Translations under genes and position numbers: made by a program
In this document: in pieces, positions 24,008 through 32,831 of the stretch
Layout: each line of letters begins with the position of its first letter
Position numbering within the stretch: position 1 is the first letter of the stretch
Origin: Mycolicibacterium arabiense
Lineage (GTDB): Bacteria; Actinomycetota; Actinomycetes; Mycobacteriales; Mycobacteriaceae
Assembly: GCF_010731815.2 (NCBI RefSeq)
Contig: NZ_AP022593.1
Span: 434,001 to 498,000 of the forward strand
Length of the DNA: 64,000 nt
Direction of reading: 5' to 3'
The notes under the pieces: model-generated
What the model saw: only the letters and a program-made list of their open reading frames with translations
Told to the model about the DNA's origin: nothing
Databases searched by the model: none

Positions 24008-24937
24008 TTAGTCCGGTGCTCGCGCGTCGTCGAGCAGTCGAGTGAAGTCGGGACCCCGGAACTCCTCAACGGCGCGTTCGTAACGCTCCATGGCCCACTC
24101 CCAGAAGTCGAATTCCAATGCGCTGGCGCCGTTCTGAATGCAGCCCCACAGGGTCCAGCCGTACTGCGACACCGTGCCCTGCAGCCGGGCCCGCGCGAAC
24201 GTGCGGCGCGACGCACGGCCGTGGTAGGCGGTGACGAGTTCGGAGAACTGCTCGAGCGACAGGTTGCACTCCCGCCAGACGTTGCCCAGCTCGAAGCACG
24301 GATCGTTGTTACCGGAGTACTCGTAGTCGATGAGCCACACGTGGTCGCCGTCCTCGACGAAGTTGGCCGCCAGCAGGTCGTTGTTGCACGGCACGGTGGT
24401 GTGGTCGTCGGCCAGCGCCTCGCGGATCGCCGCGAACCGCTCGGCGTAGTCGTGATAATCATCGGGTATGCGAAACCCGTTGTCCGAGATGACCTTCAGA
24501 TACGACGGCTGAAGGGTGAACATGTCGAAGTCGTCGCGGAAGCGCGGCCCCGCGTGCAGTGCCCGGCAAGCGTTGGCCACCTTGGCGATGACGCCCGGGC
24601 GGGCGAAGTCGTCGTCGCACAGGGTGCGGCCCGGCACGAACCCGATGAGCAGGATGCCGAGGTCCGGGCGGTAGTCGATGACCGGTGCTCCCACACCGGC
24701 CGCCTCAGCCGCGCGACTGTTGGCGTACTCGTTGTCGCGGTCGATGCCGAGCAGGCTGCTCGACGTGTCGCAGCACCGTGCGACGTAGACACCCGACTGG
24801 GTGGTCACCTTGACGTTGCGATTGGTCAGGCCGCCTGCGAGGTCCTCGAGTTCCCGTGGACGACCGGCGAGCACGGGGAACTGCTCGAGGAGGGCGTCGA
24901 GTTCGGCCAGTTCGACACTGCCGAAGGAGAACGGCAA
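24008..24937 (-). CDS. choline/ethanolamine kinase-like phosphotransferase
   Basis: 309 residues from a TTG at 24937, with GGGGGAG about 10 nt upstream. The aminoglycoside/choline kinase fold shows GGLTNRNVKV (nucleotide loop), VARCC, CNNDLLAANFV (catalytic Asp of the Brenner-type loop, here after CNN rather than HND) and LIDYEYSGNND (metal Asp). This matches the LicA/CKI-type choline kinases. The expected reaction is ATP-dependent phosphorylation of choline or a related amino-alcohol. It sits 8 nt upstream of the N-methyl-glycine dehydrogenase gene and 6 nt downstream of cinA. The shared transcript suggests choline- or betaine-derived substrates, though the direction of metabolism is not clear. 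Confidence 0.82.
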   Translation of the reverse strand: MPFSFGSVELAELDALLEQFPVLAGRPRELEDLAGGLTNRNVKVTTQSGVYVARCCDTSSSLLGIDRDNEYANSRAAEAAGVGAPVIDYRPDLGILLIGFVPGRTLCDDDFARPGVIAKVANACRALHAGPRFRDDFDMFTLQPSYLKVISDNGFRIPDDYHDYAERFAAIREALADDHTTVPCNNDLLAANFVEDGDHVWLIDYEYSGNNDPCFELGNVWRECNLSLEQFSELVTAYHGRASRRTFARARLQGTVSQYGWTLWGCIQNGASALEFDFWEWAMERYERAVEEFRGPDFTRLLDDARAPD

Positions 24938-24943
24938 CGCCGC

Positions 24944-26230
24944 TCAGCTCCCCCGGCTCGGTGTCGCAGCACGGCTGAGCACCGAACGCAGCAGGTGCAT
25001 CGCGACGGTGGTGGACCGCTCGCGGACGTCGGATCGGTCACCGGGCAGCAGAAGGGTTTTCGTCATCGTGGTGCCGTCACCGAGCCGGACGCTGAAGCAG
25101 ACGGTGCCGACCGGCTTCTCGGCGCTGCCGCCGCCAGGTCCGGCGATGCCCGTCGTCGCGACGGCGGTGTCGGCGCCGAAGCGTGCGAGCGCTCCGGCGG
25201 CCATCGCCTCGGCGACGGGCTCGGACACTGCTCCGTGCGACGCGATCAACGCAGGGTCGACCCCGAGCAACTCGGCCTTGGCGTCGTTCGAGTACGACAC
25301 CACCCCGCCCGCGACGTAGGCCGATGACCCGGCGCGATCGGTCAGGCGGGCGGCGATCATGCCCGCGGTGCACGATTCCGCCGTGGCGATCGTCCGGCCC
25401 GCGAGCAGTTCGGCAACCTGGTCGTCGATCAACGCTCCGTCAGTGGAGAACATCTCTGCGCCGTGGTGGGTGCGCAGCAGCTCGACGAGCTGGTCGTAGA
25501 TCGCGGCGTCCGCGGGCTCGTAGCGGGTGACGATCTCGAGTTCGCCCCGCCGCAGGCACGTGGTGATCTCCATGCGGTCGAACCCGTCGATACCGGCCTC
25601 GCCGATGCGCAGCGTCTCGGCCAGCCCCGACTCGGGCAGCCCGAACATCCGGATCGTCTCCTGGCGGTAGACGGTGCGACCGGCGATCGCCTCCTGCACG
25701 GCTGCGGTGGCGAGCGCGCGCGGCCACATCGGCTGCAGTTCGCGGGGCGGGCCGGGCAGCACCACCACCGTCGGGGTTCCGGGCACCACCACGCCGGGCG
25801 CGGTGCCCACCGGGTCGAGGACCTCCGCACCCTCGGGGACCATGGCCTGCTTGCGGTTTGCGGTCATCACAGCGGCGAAGTCGACACCGGCGCGGTTTCC
25901 GATCAGTCGCCGCAGGATGCCTGCGATCCGCTCCTCGAGCGCGTCGTCGAGCACGAGGTCGCGGCCGCAGAACTCGGCCACCGTCGCCACGGTCACGTCG
26001 TCGGCGGTGGGGCCGAGGCCCCCGCTCGTGATGATGAGGTCGACGCCCTCGGCGGCGAGGAAGCGCAACTGCGCGTCGATGTCGGCAGGCCGGTCCCCGC
26101 AGATGGTGACGTGGGCCAGTTCCACGCCGAGTTCGAGTAGCTGATCGGCGAGCCACGGCCCGTTGCGGTCCTGGACCCGCCCGGTCAGGACTTCGGTACC
26201 CGTCACGACGATTCCCGCGCGTGCGCTCAC
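24944..26230 (-). CDS. cinA: CinA-family protein (MoCF domain plus C-terminal amidase)
   Basis: 428 residues from a GTG at 26230. The N-terminal MoaB/MoeA-like domain has [19 protein letters not shown] and [13 protein letters not shown], and a short linker leads to the C-terminal CinA domain with [22 protein letters not shown] and [24 protein letters not shown]. In bacteria the parts carry ADP-ribose pyrophosphatase and NMN deamidase activity, serving pyridine nucleotide salvage; in M. smegmatis CinA has been linked to nitro-drug adduct cleavage. Both halves and their loops look intact. It is the first gene of the CinA / choline-kinase / dehydrogenase run. Confidence 0.92.
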   Translation of the reverse strand: MSARAGIVVTGTEVLTGRVQDRNGPWLADQLLELGVELAHVTICGDRPADIDAQLRFLAAEGVDLIITSGGLGPTADDVTVATVAEFCGRDLVLDDALEERIAGILRRLIGNRAGVDFAAVMTANRKQAMVPEGAEVLDPVGTAPGVVVPGTPTVVVLPGPPRELQPMWPRALATAAVQEAIAGRTVYRQETIRMFGLPESGLAETLRIGEAGIDGFDRMEITTCLRRGELEIVTRYEPADAAIYDQLVELLRTHHGAEMFSTDGALIDDQVAELLAGRTIATAESCTAGMIAARLTDRAGSSAYVAGGVVSYSNDAKAELLGVDPALIASHGAVSEPVAEAMAAGALARFGADTAVATTGIAGPGGGSAEKPVGTVCFSVRLGDGTTMTKTLLLPGDRSDVRERSTTVAMHLLRSVLSRAATPSRGS

Positions 26231-26321
26231 CCGGACGACCCTACGTCGACCGCGGGCCCCGGCGCGCGTGGTTGCCTTCCGTTCAGGTCACGGTCATCCG
26301 TCCCCGGTAGCTTCGGCGGCC

Positions 26322-26987
26322 GTGACGAGCGCCGTACTGGCCATGCCCGAGGTGCTCGACCCGATGTACTGGTTGGGTGCCGGCGGACTGTTCGCGTCGG
26401 CGTTGCTTCCGGGCGTCATGTTGATCGTGTTCATCGAGACGGGCCTGTTCTTCCCGTTCCTGCCGGGCGACACCCTGCTCTTCACCGCGGGACTGCTCGC
26501 CGCGCAACCCGATGCGCCGATCGGCCCGTGGCCGCTGGGCGCCGGTGCGGCGGCTGCGGCCATCGCGGGAGGGCAGCTCGGCTATCTGATCGGCAGGCGG
26601 CTGGGCCCGGCGCTGTTCAGCCGCGACGACGCCCGGTTCTTCAAGAAGAGGTACCTGGCGACGTCGAGGGCGTACTTCGAACGGCACGGCCGCAAGACGA
26701 TCGTGATCGGCCACTTCGTCGGCGTGGTGCGCACGTTCACACCCGTCATCGCCGGCGCGTCGGGCATGCGCTACCCCGTCTTCCTGGCCTTCGACGTAAT
26801 CGGCGCCGTCGCCTGGGGTGTGGGCCTCACCGCGGTCGGCTACCACCTGGGCGCGCTGCCGTTCGTCGCCGCACACCTGGAACTCATCGTGCTGGGCATC
26901 GCGCTGCTGTCCGCGCTGCCGGTGCTGCTGTCGGTGGGCCGGGCCGTGCTGCTGCGACGGCGTGGCGAGGCCGCGCCCACCGGCTAG
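26322..26987 (+). CDS. DedA/VTT-domain membrane protein
   Basis: 221 residues from a GTG at 26322; the ATG at 26343 is an alternative. The DedA landmarks are present: VFIETGLFFPFLPGDTLLFTAGLLA early, GGQLGYLIGRRLG in the middle, FFKKRYLATSRAYFERHGRKTIVIGHFVGVVRTFTPVIAGASGMRYPVF with the F-x-R-x3-[PA]-x2-AG element, and a terminal pair of helices. DedA proteins are inner-membrane lipid scramblase or undecaprenyl-phosphate flippase candidates. The gene stands alone, divergent from cinA. Confidence 0.9.
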   Translation: MTSAVLAMPEVLDPMYWLGAGGLFASALLPGVMLIVFIETGLFFPFLPGDTLLFTAGLLAAQPDAPIGPWPLGAGAAAAAIAGGQLGYLIGRRLGPALFSRDDARFFKKRYLATSRAYFERHGRKTIVIGHFVGVVRTFTPVIAGASGMRYPVFLAFDVIGAVAWGVGLTAVGYHLGALPFVAAHLELIVLGIALLSALPVLLSVGRAVLLRRRGEAAPTG

Positions 26988-27049
26988 CATCGACGCGCTG
27001 AAGCGGGGCTGAGTCAGCGGGCCTGGCACGCGCCGCTACCGTGGTCGCC

Positions 27050-27316
27050 ATGGCCGACAACTCGACTGACGACCGCATCGACGACGTCGCAGCAGGCGAC
27101 CTGATCGACCACGACCGCGGTGACGGCACCCGGACCTACCGAGTGGTGCACCGCGACGACACCACTCGCGACGACCGTTCGATCGTGTTGGTGACGCTGG
27201 AGACCGACGGCGGCGAGACCTTCGACGTCGAGTTCGCGGCGGGCACCGTGGTCACCCGATCGCTGGAGTCCAAGTGGGAGTCCGAGCAGGTCGGTCGCGA
27301 GCCGGACCAGTCCTAG
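27050..27316 (+). CDS. small acidic hypothetical protein
   Basis: 88 residues from the ATG at 27050 (a GTG nine bases earlier is in frame). The sequence is rich in Asp and Arg: DDRIDDVAAGDLIDHDRGDGTRTYRVVHRDDTTRDDRSIVLVTLETDGGETFDVEFAAGTVVTRSLES. The alternating pattern suggests a small beta-barrel (SH3- or OB-like) cytosolic domain. The family is not recognised. Its last 4 nt overlap the convergent gene at 27313. Confidence 0.6.
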   Translation: MADNSTDDRIDDVAAGDLIDHDRGDGTRTYRVVHRDDTTRDDRSIVLVTLETDGGETFDVEFAAGTVVTRSLESKWESEQVGREPDQS

Positions 27317-27528
27317 CCGCGCCGCTCGTCGGCTTCGTCCTCGACGTCGACGACGGTCTGCTGCTGCTCGACGTAGTCCGCAGGGTCGCTCTCGAGGTCG
27401 ACCTCGCGGTCTGACGCCGCCATCTGGTCATCGGGCCAGTCGGCGGCGTCTCGCACCTGTTCGGCGACGTCGACGGGGTTGGCCTCGCGCACCGGTTCCG
27501 CCTCGCTCAGTGGTTCCATGCCGGTCAC
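27313..27528 (-). CDS. small acidic hypothetical protein
   Basis: 71 residues from a GTG at 27528, preferred because AAGGGAG lies about 9 nt upstream; GTG 27558 and ATG 27519 are in frame. It is very acidic and almost free of hydrophobic stretches: PVDVAEQVRDAADWPDDQMAASDREVDLESDPADYVEQQQTVVDVEDEADERR. It is probably disordered. No family is recognised. Coding status rests on the convergent placement, the Shine-Dalgarno and the third-position GC. Confidence 0.5.
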   Translation of the reverse strand: MTGMEPLSEAEPVREANPVDVAEQVRDAADWPDDQMAASDREVDLESDPADYVEQQQTVVDVEDEADERRG

Positions 27529-27637
27529 TGTTCCGATCTCCCTTCTGCTGTCGCGCACCTGATGTCATGGACTGATGTCACGGGGCGTGCGATGCCCCGA
27601 CCGCGCGGGTACCCACCCGTCGACGGCGAAACACGGA

Positions 27638-30403
27638 TCAGCGCGGCTCGATCGGCGTGACGGGCACCTCCACGGCCGCAGCATCGTAGGGCGTGACACG
27701 CACCCAGTTCGCGGTGACCAACGGGCTGGGCACGACGCCCCTGACCTCGACGCTCTCGCCGGGGAACACCGTCACGTAGTTGTCGTCGTAGGTGATCGGC
27801 AGGATCTCGTCGCCACCGCGCGTCGCCGTCAGTTCGGCTCTGGCGAAGAACGCAATTCGCGTGGTCGGGTTGGTCAGCCGGATGGTGACCTCGTCGCGGC
27901 CGGCGCCGTCCACGCTGCGCTGCGCGGTCACCGTCAGCGGGGCGGCAGGCAGCGAGTTGAGCGCCGTCATGTCCGCCCAACTCGACTGGTTGAGTTGGAA
28001 CGCGAAGTCGCGGTTCGGGTCGACGTCGTCGTTGCGCTGGGACTGCCAGTAGACGTTCTCCGTCACGACGGTGCCTGCGGCGTCGAGCAGTTCGCAGCGC
28101 ACGAAGAAGACCCGCGAGTCCCGCGCCTGGCGGGGCAGGGTCAACGCGGGAACGGCGCCACCGGGCGGCAGGGTCAGCGCATCGCTGGTGCGGTCGTCGC
28201 GGATTCGGCCCGCGAGGTCGTAGACGCGGGCCCGGACGCGCATGCCCGTGGCCTCGTCCGGGGTCTGGTTCACCGCGGTGACGTTGGCGCGGTCACCGGT
28301 GGCGTAGGAGTCGAACACGGCCGTCAGCGGACGGAGTCCCTTCTTCGCGCCGAAGTAGGCGCCGCCGGGACGCAGGTAGTAGTCGAAGAGGTTGCCGAAG
28401 AAGGACGGCCAGTGGTTGTTCAGCATCCAGTAGAGCGTCATCTTGTGGCCGGCCCAACCCAGGGCGGCGTAGGCCTCGAACTGGGCGCGGGTCGACTCAT
28501 AGTGCGCCAGTTGTGCCTTCGCGGCGAACTGCTCGGCGCCCGACGACGGGCCGTAGCGCCGGGTGATTACGCGCTGGATGCTGCGCAGCACTTCGTTGTC
28601 GGTATTGGATCCGGCGTGGAAGTACCAGTCGTCGTTGATCGGCCACAACCGGTCGGGCGGGATGAACTTCTCGAGGCTGGCGAACGGTGGGATGTGCTCG
28701 TTGTCGCCCTGCTCGGCAGAGGCGCCGCGGGCAGCGCGGTACTCGCCGCTGAACCAGTAGGTCGGCGGCCGCCAGGTGTACGGACCCTCCATGTGGATGC
28801 CGTCCCACAGTCGCTCGCCGTTGGCGTCGACCGTGTACGACGAGACGCTGTCGACGACGGCGTTCTGCCAGTGCAGGTCTCGCAGAATGGCGTGGTAGTC
28901 GCCTGCGAGCGGCATGGGTGGCCGTCCGTCGCTGGCGTTGGCCCACACGAACGCCGACGCATGCGACCGCAGCATCGACACCTGCGAGCGGACACTGGCC
29001 CTGGCGACGGCGTTGTCCTCGGCGTCCCACTGCGCCCACTTCTCCCATTGGTTGCAGCACATCCAGCCGACCATCAGCGGGATGCCGAGTTCGTCGGCCC
29101 GCTCGACGAAACCCTCGGTGGGGATCTTCGACTCCAGCCGAAGCATGTTCAGGCCGAGGTCGCGCGTGTAGGACAGGATGGCGTCCTCGCGGTCGGGGTC
29201 GTAGTCGTAGAGCAGGTCCGGGGTGTAGTTGGCGCCGCGGACGAGGAAGTCGCGTCCGTTGACCCGGAGGTAGAAGTTGCCGCCGCGGCCAATCTCGGGA
29301 AATCGCTCGTCGTCGTCGCGCAGCTGGGTGACCTCGCGGACGCCGAAGCGCTGCGTCCTGGTGTCGACGGGCGTTCCGCGGGATACGAATTCGATGCGCA
29401 GGTCGTACAGCTTCGGCTCGCCCATGGTGTACGGCCACCAGAGGTCCGGGTCGCGCAGCACGAGGTCCGGGAAGTCGTCCGGGGTGAACCGCTCCTCCCT
29501 GGTTTCGCCGGGTGCGAGTGCGACGTCGCGTTCGACGGTGAGCGCCGCCCGACCGGGCCTGCTGATCGTGGCGCGCAGCACTCCCCCGGTGCGGGTGGCC
29601 CCGGAGTTGCGCAGCGTCGAGTACACGGTCAGTCGAGCACTGTCGGTGGCGGGCAACGGCAGATCGGTCGTGACCGTCGAAGCCCCGATGGCAACGGCAC
29701 CGGACGACTCGAGGTAGACGGGTTTCCAGATGCCCGCGTTGCGGTCGGCGACGAAGGAGTTGCCGTTGGCGGGGTTCTTGCCCGGCCCCTGGTAGCCGAG
29801 GTAGTTCCAGTTGATCCAGTCGAACCAGCTGTCGGCGAGCTCCACCCCGTCGACGTCTTGCAGGGCCCGCTCGGGAACGACCTTGACCGCCAGTGCGTTC
29901 GGGCCGCCGGGCACGATCCATCGTGAGACGTCGAGGTCGTGCTCGACGTACATGCCGACCACTTGGCGATCGCCGGCGACGAGATGGCCGTTGAGCCAGA
30001 CCTCTGCCCGGTAGTTGATGCCGGGGAAGGTCAGGTGGTAGGCCGTGTGGCCGGCGGGTGCGTCGAACGTGGTGCGGTACCACCAGTCCTGCTGCCACAG
30101 ATCCTGCGGCACCTCGTCGCGAAGGTTCTTCCCGTAGTACAGGTTCGGGTACGTGCCGTCGTCCTCGAGGGCCTGCAGCACGGTGGCGGGCATGCTGGCG
30201 ACCGTGTGCCAGTCGGCGGGCTGGTAGTCGGTGCGCGAGAGCGCAGACCCGTCGGCGTCGAGACCGCGTGCCGACCTCAGTTGCCAGCCGTCGGCGATCT
30301 CGCTACGCAGCGATGGCGGCTCAGGCGTCGCGAAGCGGGGCAGGTCACCCGCGCAGATCGCCAGGAGCAACACGGTGACGAGCAGTAGGACGGGCCCACG
30401 CAC
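27638..30403 (-). CDS. exported GH2-family exo-beta-glucosaminidase/mannosidase-like glycosidase
   Basis: 921 residues from a GTG at 30403. An N-terminal hydrophobic segment (GPVLLLVTVLLLAICAG) gives export or anchoring. The domain order is the GH2 one: sugar-binding jelly roll (YRTTFDAPAGHTAYHLTFPGINYRAEVWLNG), immunoglobulin-like sandwich (about 235-345), TIM barrel (about 360-650) and C-terminal sandwiches. Barrel landmarks fit exo-beta-D-glucosaminidase (CsxA type): VRGANYTPD, MLRLES, VWANASDGRPP with D492 as probable acid/base and GDNEHIPPFASLE with E569 as probable nucleophile, the same spacing of roughly 75 residues as in CsxA. The substrate could be a GlcN- or Man-containing glycan, host or own envelope. 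It has no sugar-uptake genes nearby. Confidence 0.82.
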   Translation of the reverse strand: MRGPVLLLVTVLLLAICAGDLPRFATPEPPSLRSEIADGWQLRSARGLDADGSALSRTDYQPADWHTVASMPATVLQALEDDGTYPNLYYGKNLRDEVPQDLWQQDWWYRTTFDAPAGHTAYHLTFPGINYRAEVWLNGHLVAGDRQVVGMYVEHDLDVSRWIVPGGPNALAVKVVPERALQDVDGVELADSWFDWINWNYLGYQGPGKNPANGNSFVADRNAGIWKPVYLESSGAVAIGASTVTTDLPLPATDSARLTVYSTLRNSGATRTGGVLRATISRPGRAALTVERDVALAPGETREERFTPDDFPDLVLRDPDLWWPYTMGEPKLYDLRIEFVSRGTPVDTRTQRFGVREVTQLRDDDERFPEIGRGGNFYLRVNGRDFLVRGANYTPDLLYDYDPDREDAILSYTRDLGLNMLRLESKIPTEGFVERADELGIPLMVGWMCCNQWEKWAQWDAEDNAVARASVRSQVSMLRSHASAFVWANASDGRPPMPLAGDYHAILRDLHWQNAVVDSVSSYTVDANGERLWDGIHMEGPYTWRPPTYWFSGEYRAARGASAEQGDNEHIPPFASLEKFIPPDRLWPINDDWYFHAGSNTDNEVLRSIQRVITRRYGPSSGAEQFAAKAQLAHYESTRAQFEAYAALGWAGHKMTLYWMLNNHWPSFFGNLFDYYLRPGGAYFGAKKGLRPLTAVFDSYATGDRANVTAVNQTPDEATGMRVRARVYDLAGRIRDDRTSDALTLPPGGAVPALTLPRQARDSRVFFVRCELLDAAGTVVTENVYWQSQRNDDVDPNRDFAFQLNQSSWADMTALNSLPAAPLTVTAQRSVDGAGRDEVTIRLTNPTTRIAFFARAELTATRGGDEILPITYDDNYVTVFPGESVEVRGVVPSPLVTANWVRVTPYDAAAVEVPVTPIEPR

Positions 30404-30507
30404 GGCCGTCCGGCGCGTCTCGGTCGCGATGGCGATGCTCTCCCTCTGCCGGGGTCGAACCGACCGGCCCAGAACCTACATTGTGCCCGTGGCGGCGGGC
30501 CGGCGCG

Positions 30508-31131
30508 TCAGTCGCCTGCGATACCGCTGATCAGGCGGTCGCACACCATGACCATCTGCCGGAGCGCGTCGTCGCCGTCCCGAGCCCGTGCGATGTACAG
30601 CGCGGCCTCGTCGAGGGCGCCGAGCAGCACGTGGGCGGTGGGGCGCAGGGGCTGCTCGGGTATCACGCCGTCGGACATGGCCTGGGCCAGCATCGCCTCG
30701 ACGATGCCGAGCCCGTACTTCATGCCCACCTCACGCCACCGTGCCCACCCCAGCACGGCGGGAGCGTCGATCAGCACGATTCGTTGGACCGCGGGCGCCG
30801 AGCACTCCTCCAGGAACAGGCGGGCGCCCACGCGCATGGCCGCGAGTTGGTCAGCGGGCGCCGCGGAGGCGATGCGCTCGGTGATGGCGGCGACCAGACC
30901 GCGTTCCACCTCCTCGTACACCTCGGCGAACAGCCCTGCCTTGTCGCCGAATTGGTGGTACAGCGCGCCGCGGGTGACTCCGGCGGCTTCGACCACCGCC
31001 TGGGTCGAGACGGCGGCGTAGCCGTGGCCGGCGAAGAGTTCGCGGCCCGCCTCGAGTAGCCGGGCGCGGGTCGTCGCGGTGCGCTCTGCCTGCGTGCGGC
31101 GTCGAGCCGGCTTCTCGCCATTGACTTCCAT
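30508..31131 (-). CDS. TetR-family transcriptional regulator
   Basis: 207 residues from the ATG at 31131. The N-terminal HTH reads RARLLEAGRELFAGHGYAAVSTQAVVEAAGVTRGALYHQFGDKAGLFAEVYEEVE, and the helical C-terminal domain carries the ligand pocket. It is divergent from an alpha/beta-hydrolase gene with 58 bp between them, and the ATG lies inside the first of two 22-bp direct repeats. It probably represses that hydrolase and itself, since TetR genes commonly regulate a divergent neighbour. The ligand is unknown. Confidence 0.88.
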   Translation of the reverse strand: MEVNGEKPARRRTQAERTATTRARLLEAGRELFAGHGYAAVSTQAVVEAAGVTRGALYHQFGDKAGLFAEVYEEVERGLVAAITERIASAAPADQLAAMRVGARLFLEECSAPAVQRIVLIDAPAVLGWARWREVGMKYGLGIVEAMLAQAMSDGVIPEQPLRPTAHVLLGALDEAALYIARARDGDDALRQMVMVCDRLISGIAGD

Positions 31132-31172
31132 ACAGTGTGCACGTAACTTTCATACCGAGTGTTCGTAAGTTG
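31129..31172. repeat. 22-bp direct repeats in the TetR/hydrolase divergent promoter
   Basis: Two adjacent units start with CATAC: CATACAGTGTGCACGTAACTTT (31129-31150) and its partner at 31151-31172, which shares 16 of 22 positions, including GTG, CGTAA and TT at the same places. The first unit contains the TetR start codon and a GTGCAC palindrome. Repeated sites in a divergent intergenic region are usual for regulator operators, here probably of the TetR at 30508. The assignment is positional. Confidence 0.5.
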
Positions 31173-31189
31173 AGGAGAGGATAACGGAG

Positions 31190-32029
31190 ATGGCCGAGGT
31201 CAGGCTGCAGGGCGCGACGATCCACTACCGCGTGTTGGGTCCGGACGACTCGACGCGTCCGCCGGTCGTGTTCGCGCACGGCATCCTGGTGGACCACCGG
31301 CTCTGGCTCGAGGTCGCGGAGGCGTTGGCAGGCAACGGCTTCCGATGCATCCTGCCGGACCTCCCGCTGGGGTCGCACGTCCTGCCCGTCGACGACGAGG
31401 TCCTGCGCAGCCCGCAGGCCGTCGCCGAACTGCTGCACCAGTTCCTGGTCGCCCTCGACCTCGACGACGTCACGCTGGTGGGCAACGACACCGGAGGCGG
31501 GTTGTGCCAACTACTCGTCGACGCGCACCCTGAACGCATCGGAAGGCTGGTGCTGACCAACTGCGACGCGTTCGAGAAGTTCCCGCCGTTCCCGTTCAAC
31601 GTCGTCTTCGCGACCATGCGTGGACCGCGGACGATCAAGGCGCTCGCCGGGCTCATGCGCATACCCGCGCTGCGGTATTCGCCCCTGGGGTACGGCCTAC
31701 TGCTGCGGCGCAGGGACGACCTCACGGCGTCGTGGGTCCGGCCGTGCGTCGCCGATTCCCGGATCGGGCGCAACCTCGCCACGCTGTTGCGCGGCGTGGC
31801 CGCAACGGATCTCACCGACGTCGCGACCCGGCTGCCCCGGTTCGACAGGCCCGTCACGCTGGTATGGGGCCAGGCCGACCGCAGCTTCACACCCGAACTC
31901 GGCAGACGCCTGGCTGCGCTTTTCCCCAACGCCACGCTCGTCGAGGTACCGGGCGCGCGCACGTTCGTCGCGCTCGACGCCCCGCACGCCGTGGTCGACG
32001 CGATCGCGACCGCGGACGCGACGCGCTAG
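31190..32029 (+). CDS. alpha/beta-hydrolase with Asp nucleophile
   Basis: 279 residues from the ATG at 31190, with AGGAGAGG about 10 nt upstream. The fold is clear (VVFAHGILVDHRLWLEVAEAL; LILPDL-like strand), and the nucleophile elbow reads VGNDTGGGLCQ, putting Asp where most hydrolases have Ser. Asp occurs there in haloalkane dehalogenases and epoxide hydrolases. The late acid region is WGQADRSFTP. The usual base His (as in GHFxxxDxP) is replaced: the segment reads PGARTFVALDAPHAV. The nearest His is five residues after the usual LDxP. Activity is uncertain. Control by the divergent TetR is likely. Confidence 0.8.
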   Translation: MAEVRLQGATIHYRVLGPDDSTRPPVVFAHGILVDHRLWLEVAEALAGNGFRCILPDLPLGSHVLPVDDEVLRSPQAVAELLHQFLVALDLDDVTLVGNDTGGGLCQLLVDAHPERIGRLVLTNCDAFEKFPPFPFNVVFATMRGPRTIKALAGLMRIPALRYSPLGYGLLLRRRDDLTASWVRPCVADSRIGRNLATLLRGVAATDLTDVATRLPRFDRPVTLVWGQADRSFTPELGRRLAALFPNATLVEVPGARTFVALDAPHAVVDAIATADATR

Positions 32030-32054
32030 AAAAGGTCCCCCGCGGCGGCAGCCG

Positions 32055-32798
32055 CTAGAACAGGTCCTTGTGCGGCACGTCGGTGACGAGCCCGCCGTCG
32101 ACGATGTACTCGGCGCCCGTGGAGAACGACGACTCGTCGCTGGTGAGGAACACCACGAACGTCGCCACCTCCTCCGACTGGCCGGGACGGCCCAGCGGGG
32201 TGGTCACCATGTCGTCGGGGAAGTGCTTGGTCATGGGGGTCCGGATAAAGCCCGGGTGCAGCGAGTTCACGCGAATGTTGAACTTGCCCAACTCGATGGC
32301 CGCGGACTTCGACAGGCCGCGCACCGCCCACTTGGTGGCGACGTAGGGGTGCACCATCGGCGCCCCGCGCAGACCCTCGATCGACGACACGTTGACGATC
32401 GAGCCCCCGCCAGCGGTCTTCATCGCGCCAACGCAGGCCTGCATGCCCAGGAACGTCCCGGTGAGGTTCACGTCGAGCACCTTCTGCCACTTGGCCATGT
32501 CGAACTTGCCGATCTGGCCCATCGCGACGATGCCCGCGTTGTTGACCAGACCGGTCAACGACCCGAACTGATCGACGGCCGCGGCGACGGCGGCGTCCCA
32601 CTGCTCGGCGTCGGTCACGTCGAGGTGTGCGTAGAGGGCGCTCTCGCCGAGTTCGTCGGCGAGCGCCTTGCCCTCGTCGTCCAGGATGTCGCCGATGACC
32701 ACTTTGCCGCCCTCGGCCACCAGGGCCTTGGCATGTGCGGCGCCCATGCCCCGAGCCCCGCCGCTGATCAGTACGACTTTTCCGTCCACGCGTCCCAT
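32055..32798 (-). CDS. FabG3-like short-chain dehydrogenase (20-beta-hydroxysteroid type)
   Basis: 247 residues from ATG 32798. The NAD-binding motif SGGARGMGA, the NNAG segment, the catalytic Ser in NVSSIEG and the YVATK motif are intact. Overall it resembles M. tuberculosis FabG3 (Rv2002, from memory) along its length, including GDILDDEGKA and SDESSFSTGAEYIVDGG. FabG3 reduces 20-keto-steroids and related compounds using NADH. A KstR-type operator lies 34 bp upstream, which fits induction on sterols. It is divergent from the DapB-like gene, and the operator could serve both. Confidence 0.87.
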   Translation of the reverse strand: MGRVDGKVVLISGGARGMGAAHAKALVAEGGKVVIGDILDDEGKALADELGESALYAHLDVTDAEQWDAAVAAAVDQFGSLTGLVNNAGIVAMGQIGKFDMAKWQKVLDVNLTGTFLGMQACVGAMKTAGGGSIVNVSSIEGLRGAPMVHPYVATKWAVRGLSKSAAIELGKFNIRVNSLHPGFIRTPMTKHFPDDMVTTPLGRPGQSEEVATFVVFLTSDESSFSTGAEYIVDGGLVTDVPHKDLF

Positions 32799-32831
32799 GA
32801 CGGGTCAGGCTACCGTACGGGGTTTTCGAAC

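Noticed and set aside
22278..24011. 577-codon plus-strand ORF over the FAD/GcvT dehydrogenase
   Set aside because: Low-complexity antisense reading with no motif; the dehydrogenase on the minus strand is complete.
27575..29926. 783-codon plus-strand ORF over the GH2 gene
   Set aside because: It is an antisense shadow of the glycosidase: the composition is Arg/Val/Gly-rich and no domain is visible, as expected from GC-rich opposite-strand reading.
30444..30470. tRNA T-arm-like sequence (GTCGG TTCGACC CCGGC on the minus strand)
   Set aside because: The arm pairs and the loop looks right, but no matching 5' acceptor stem, D-loop or anticodon arm is found upstream, so it is not a tRNA.
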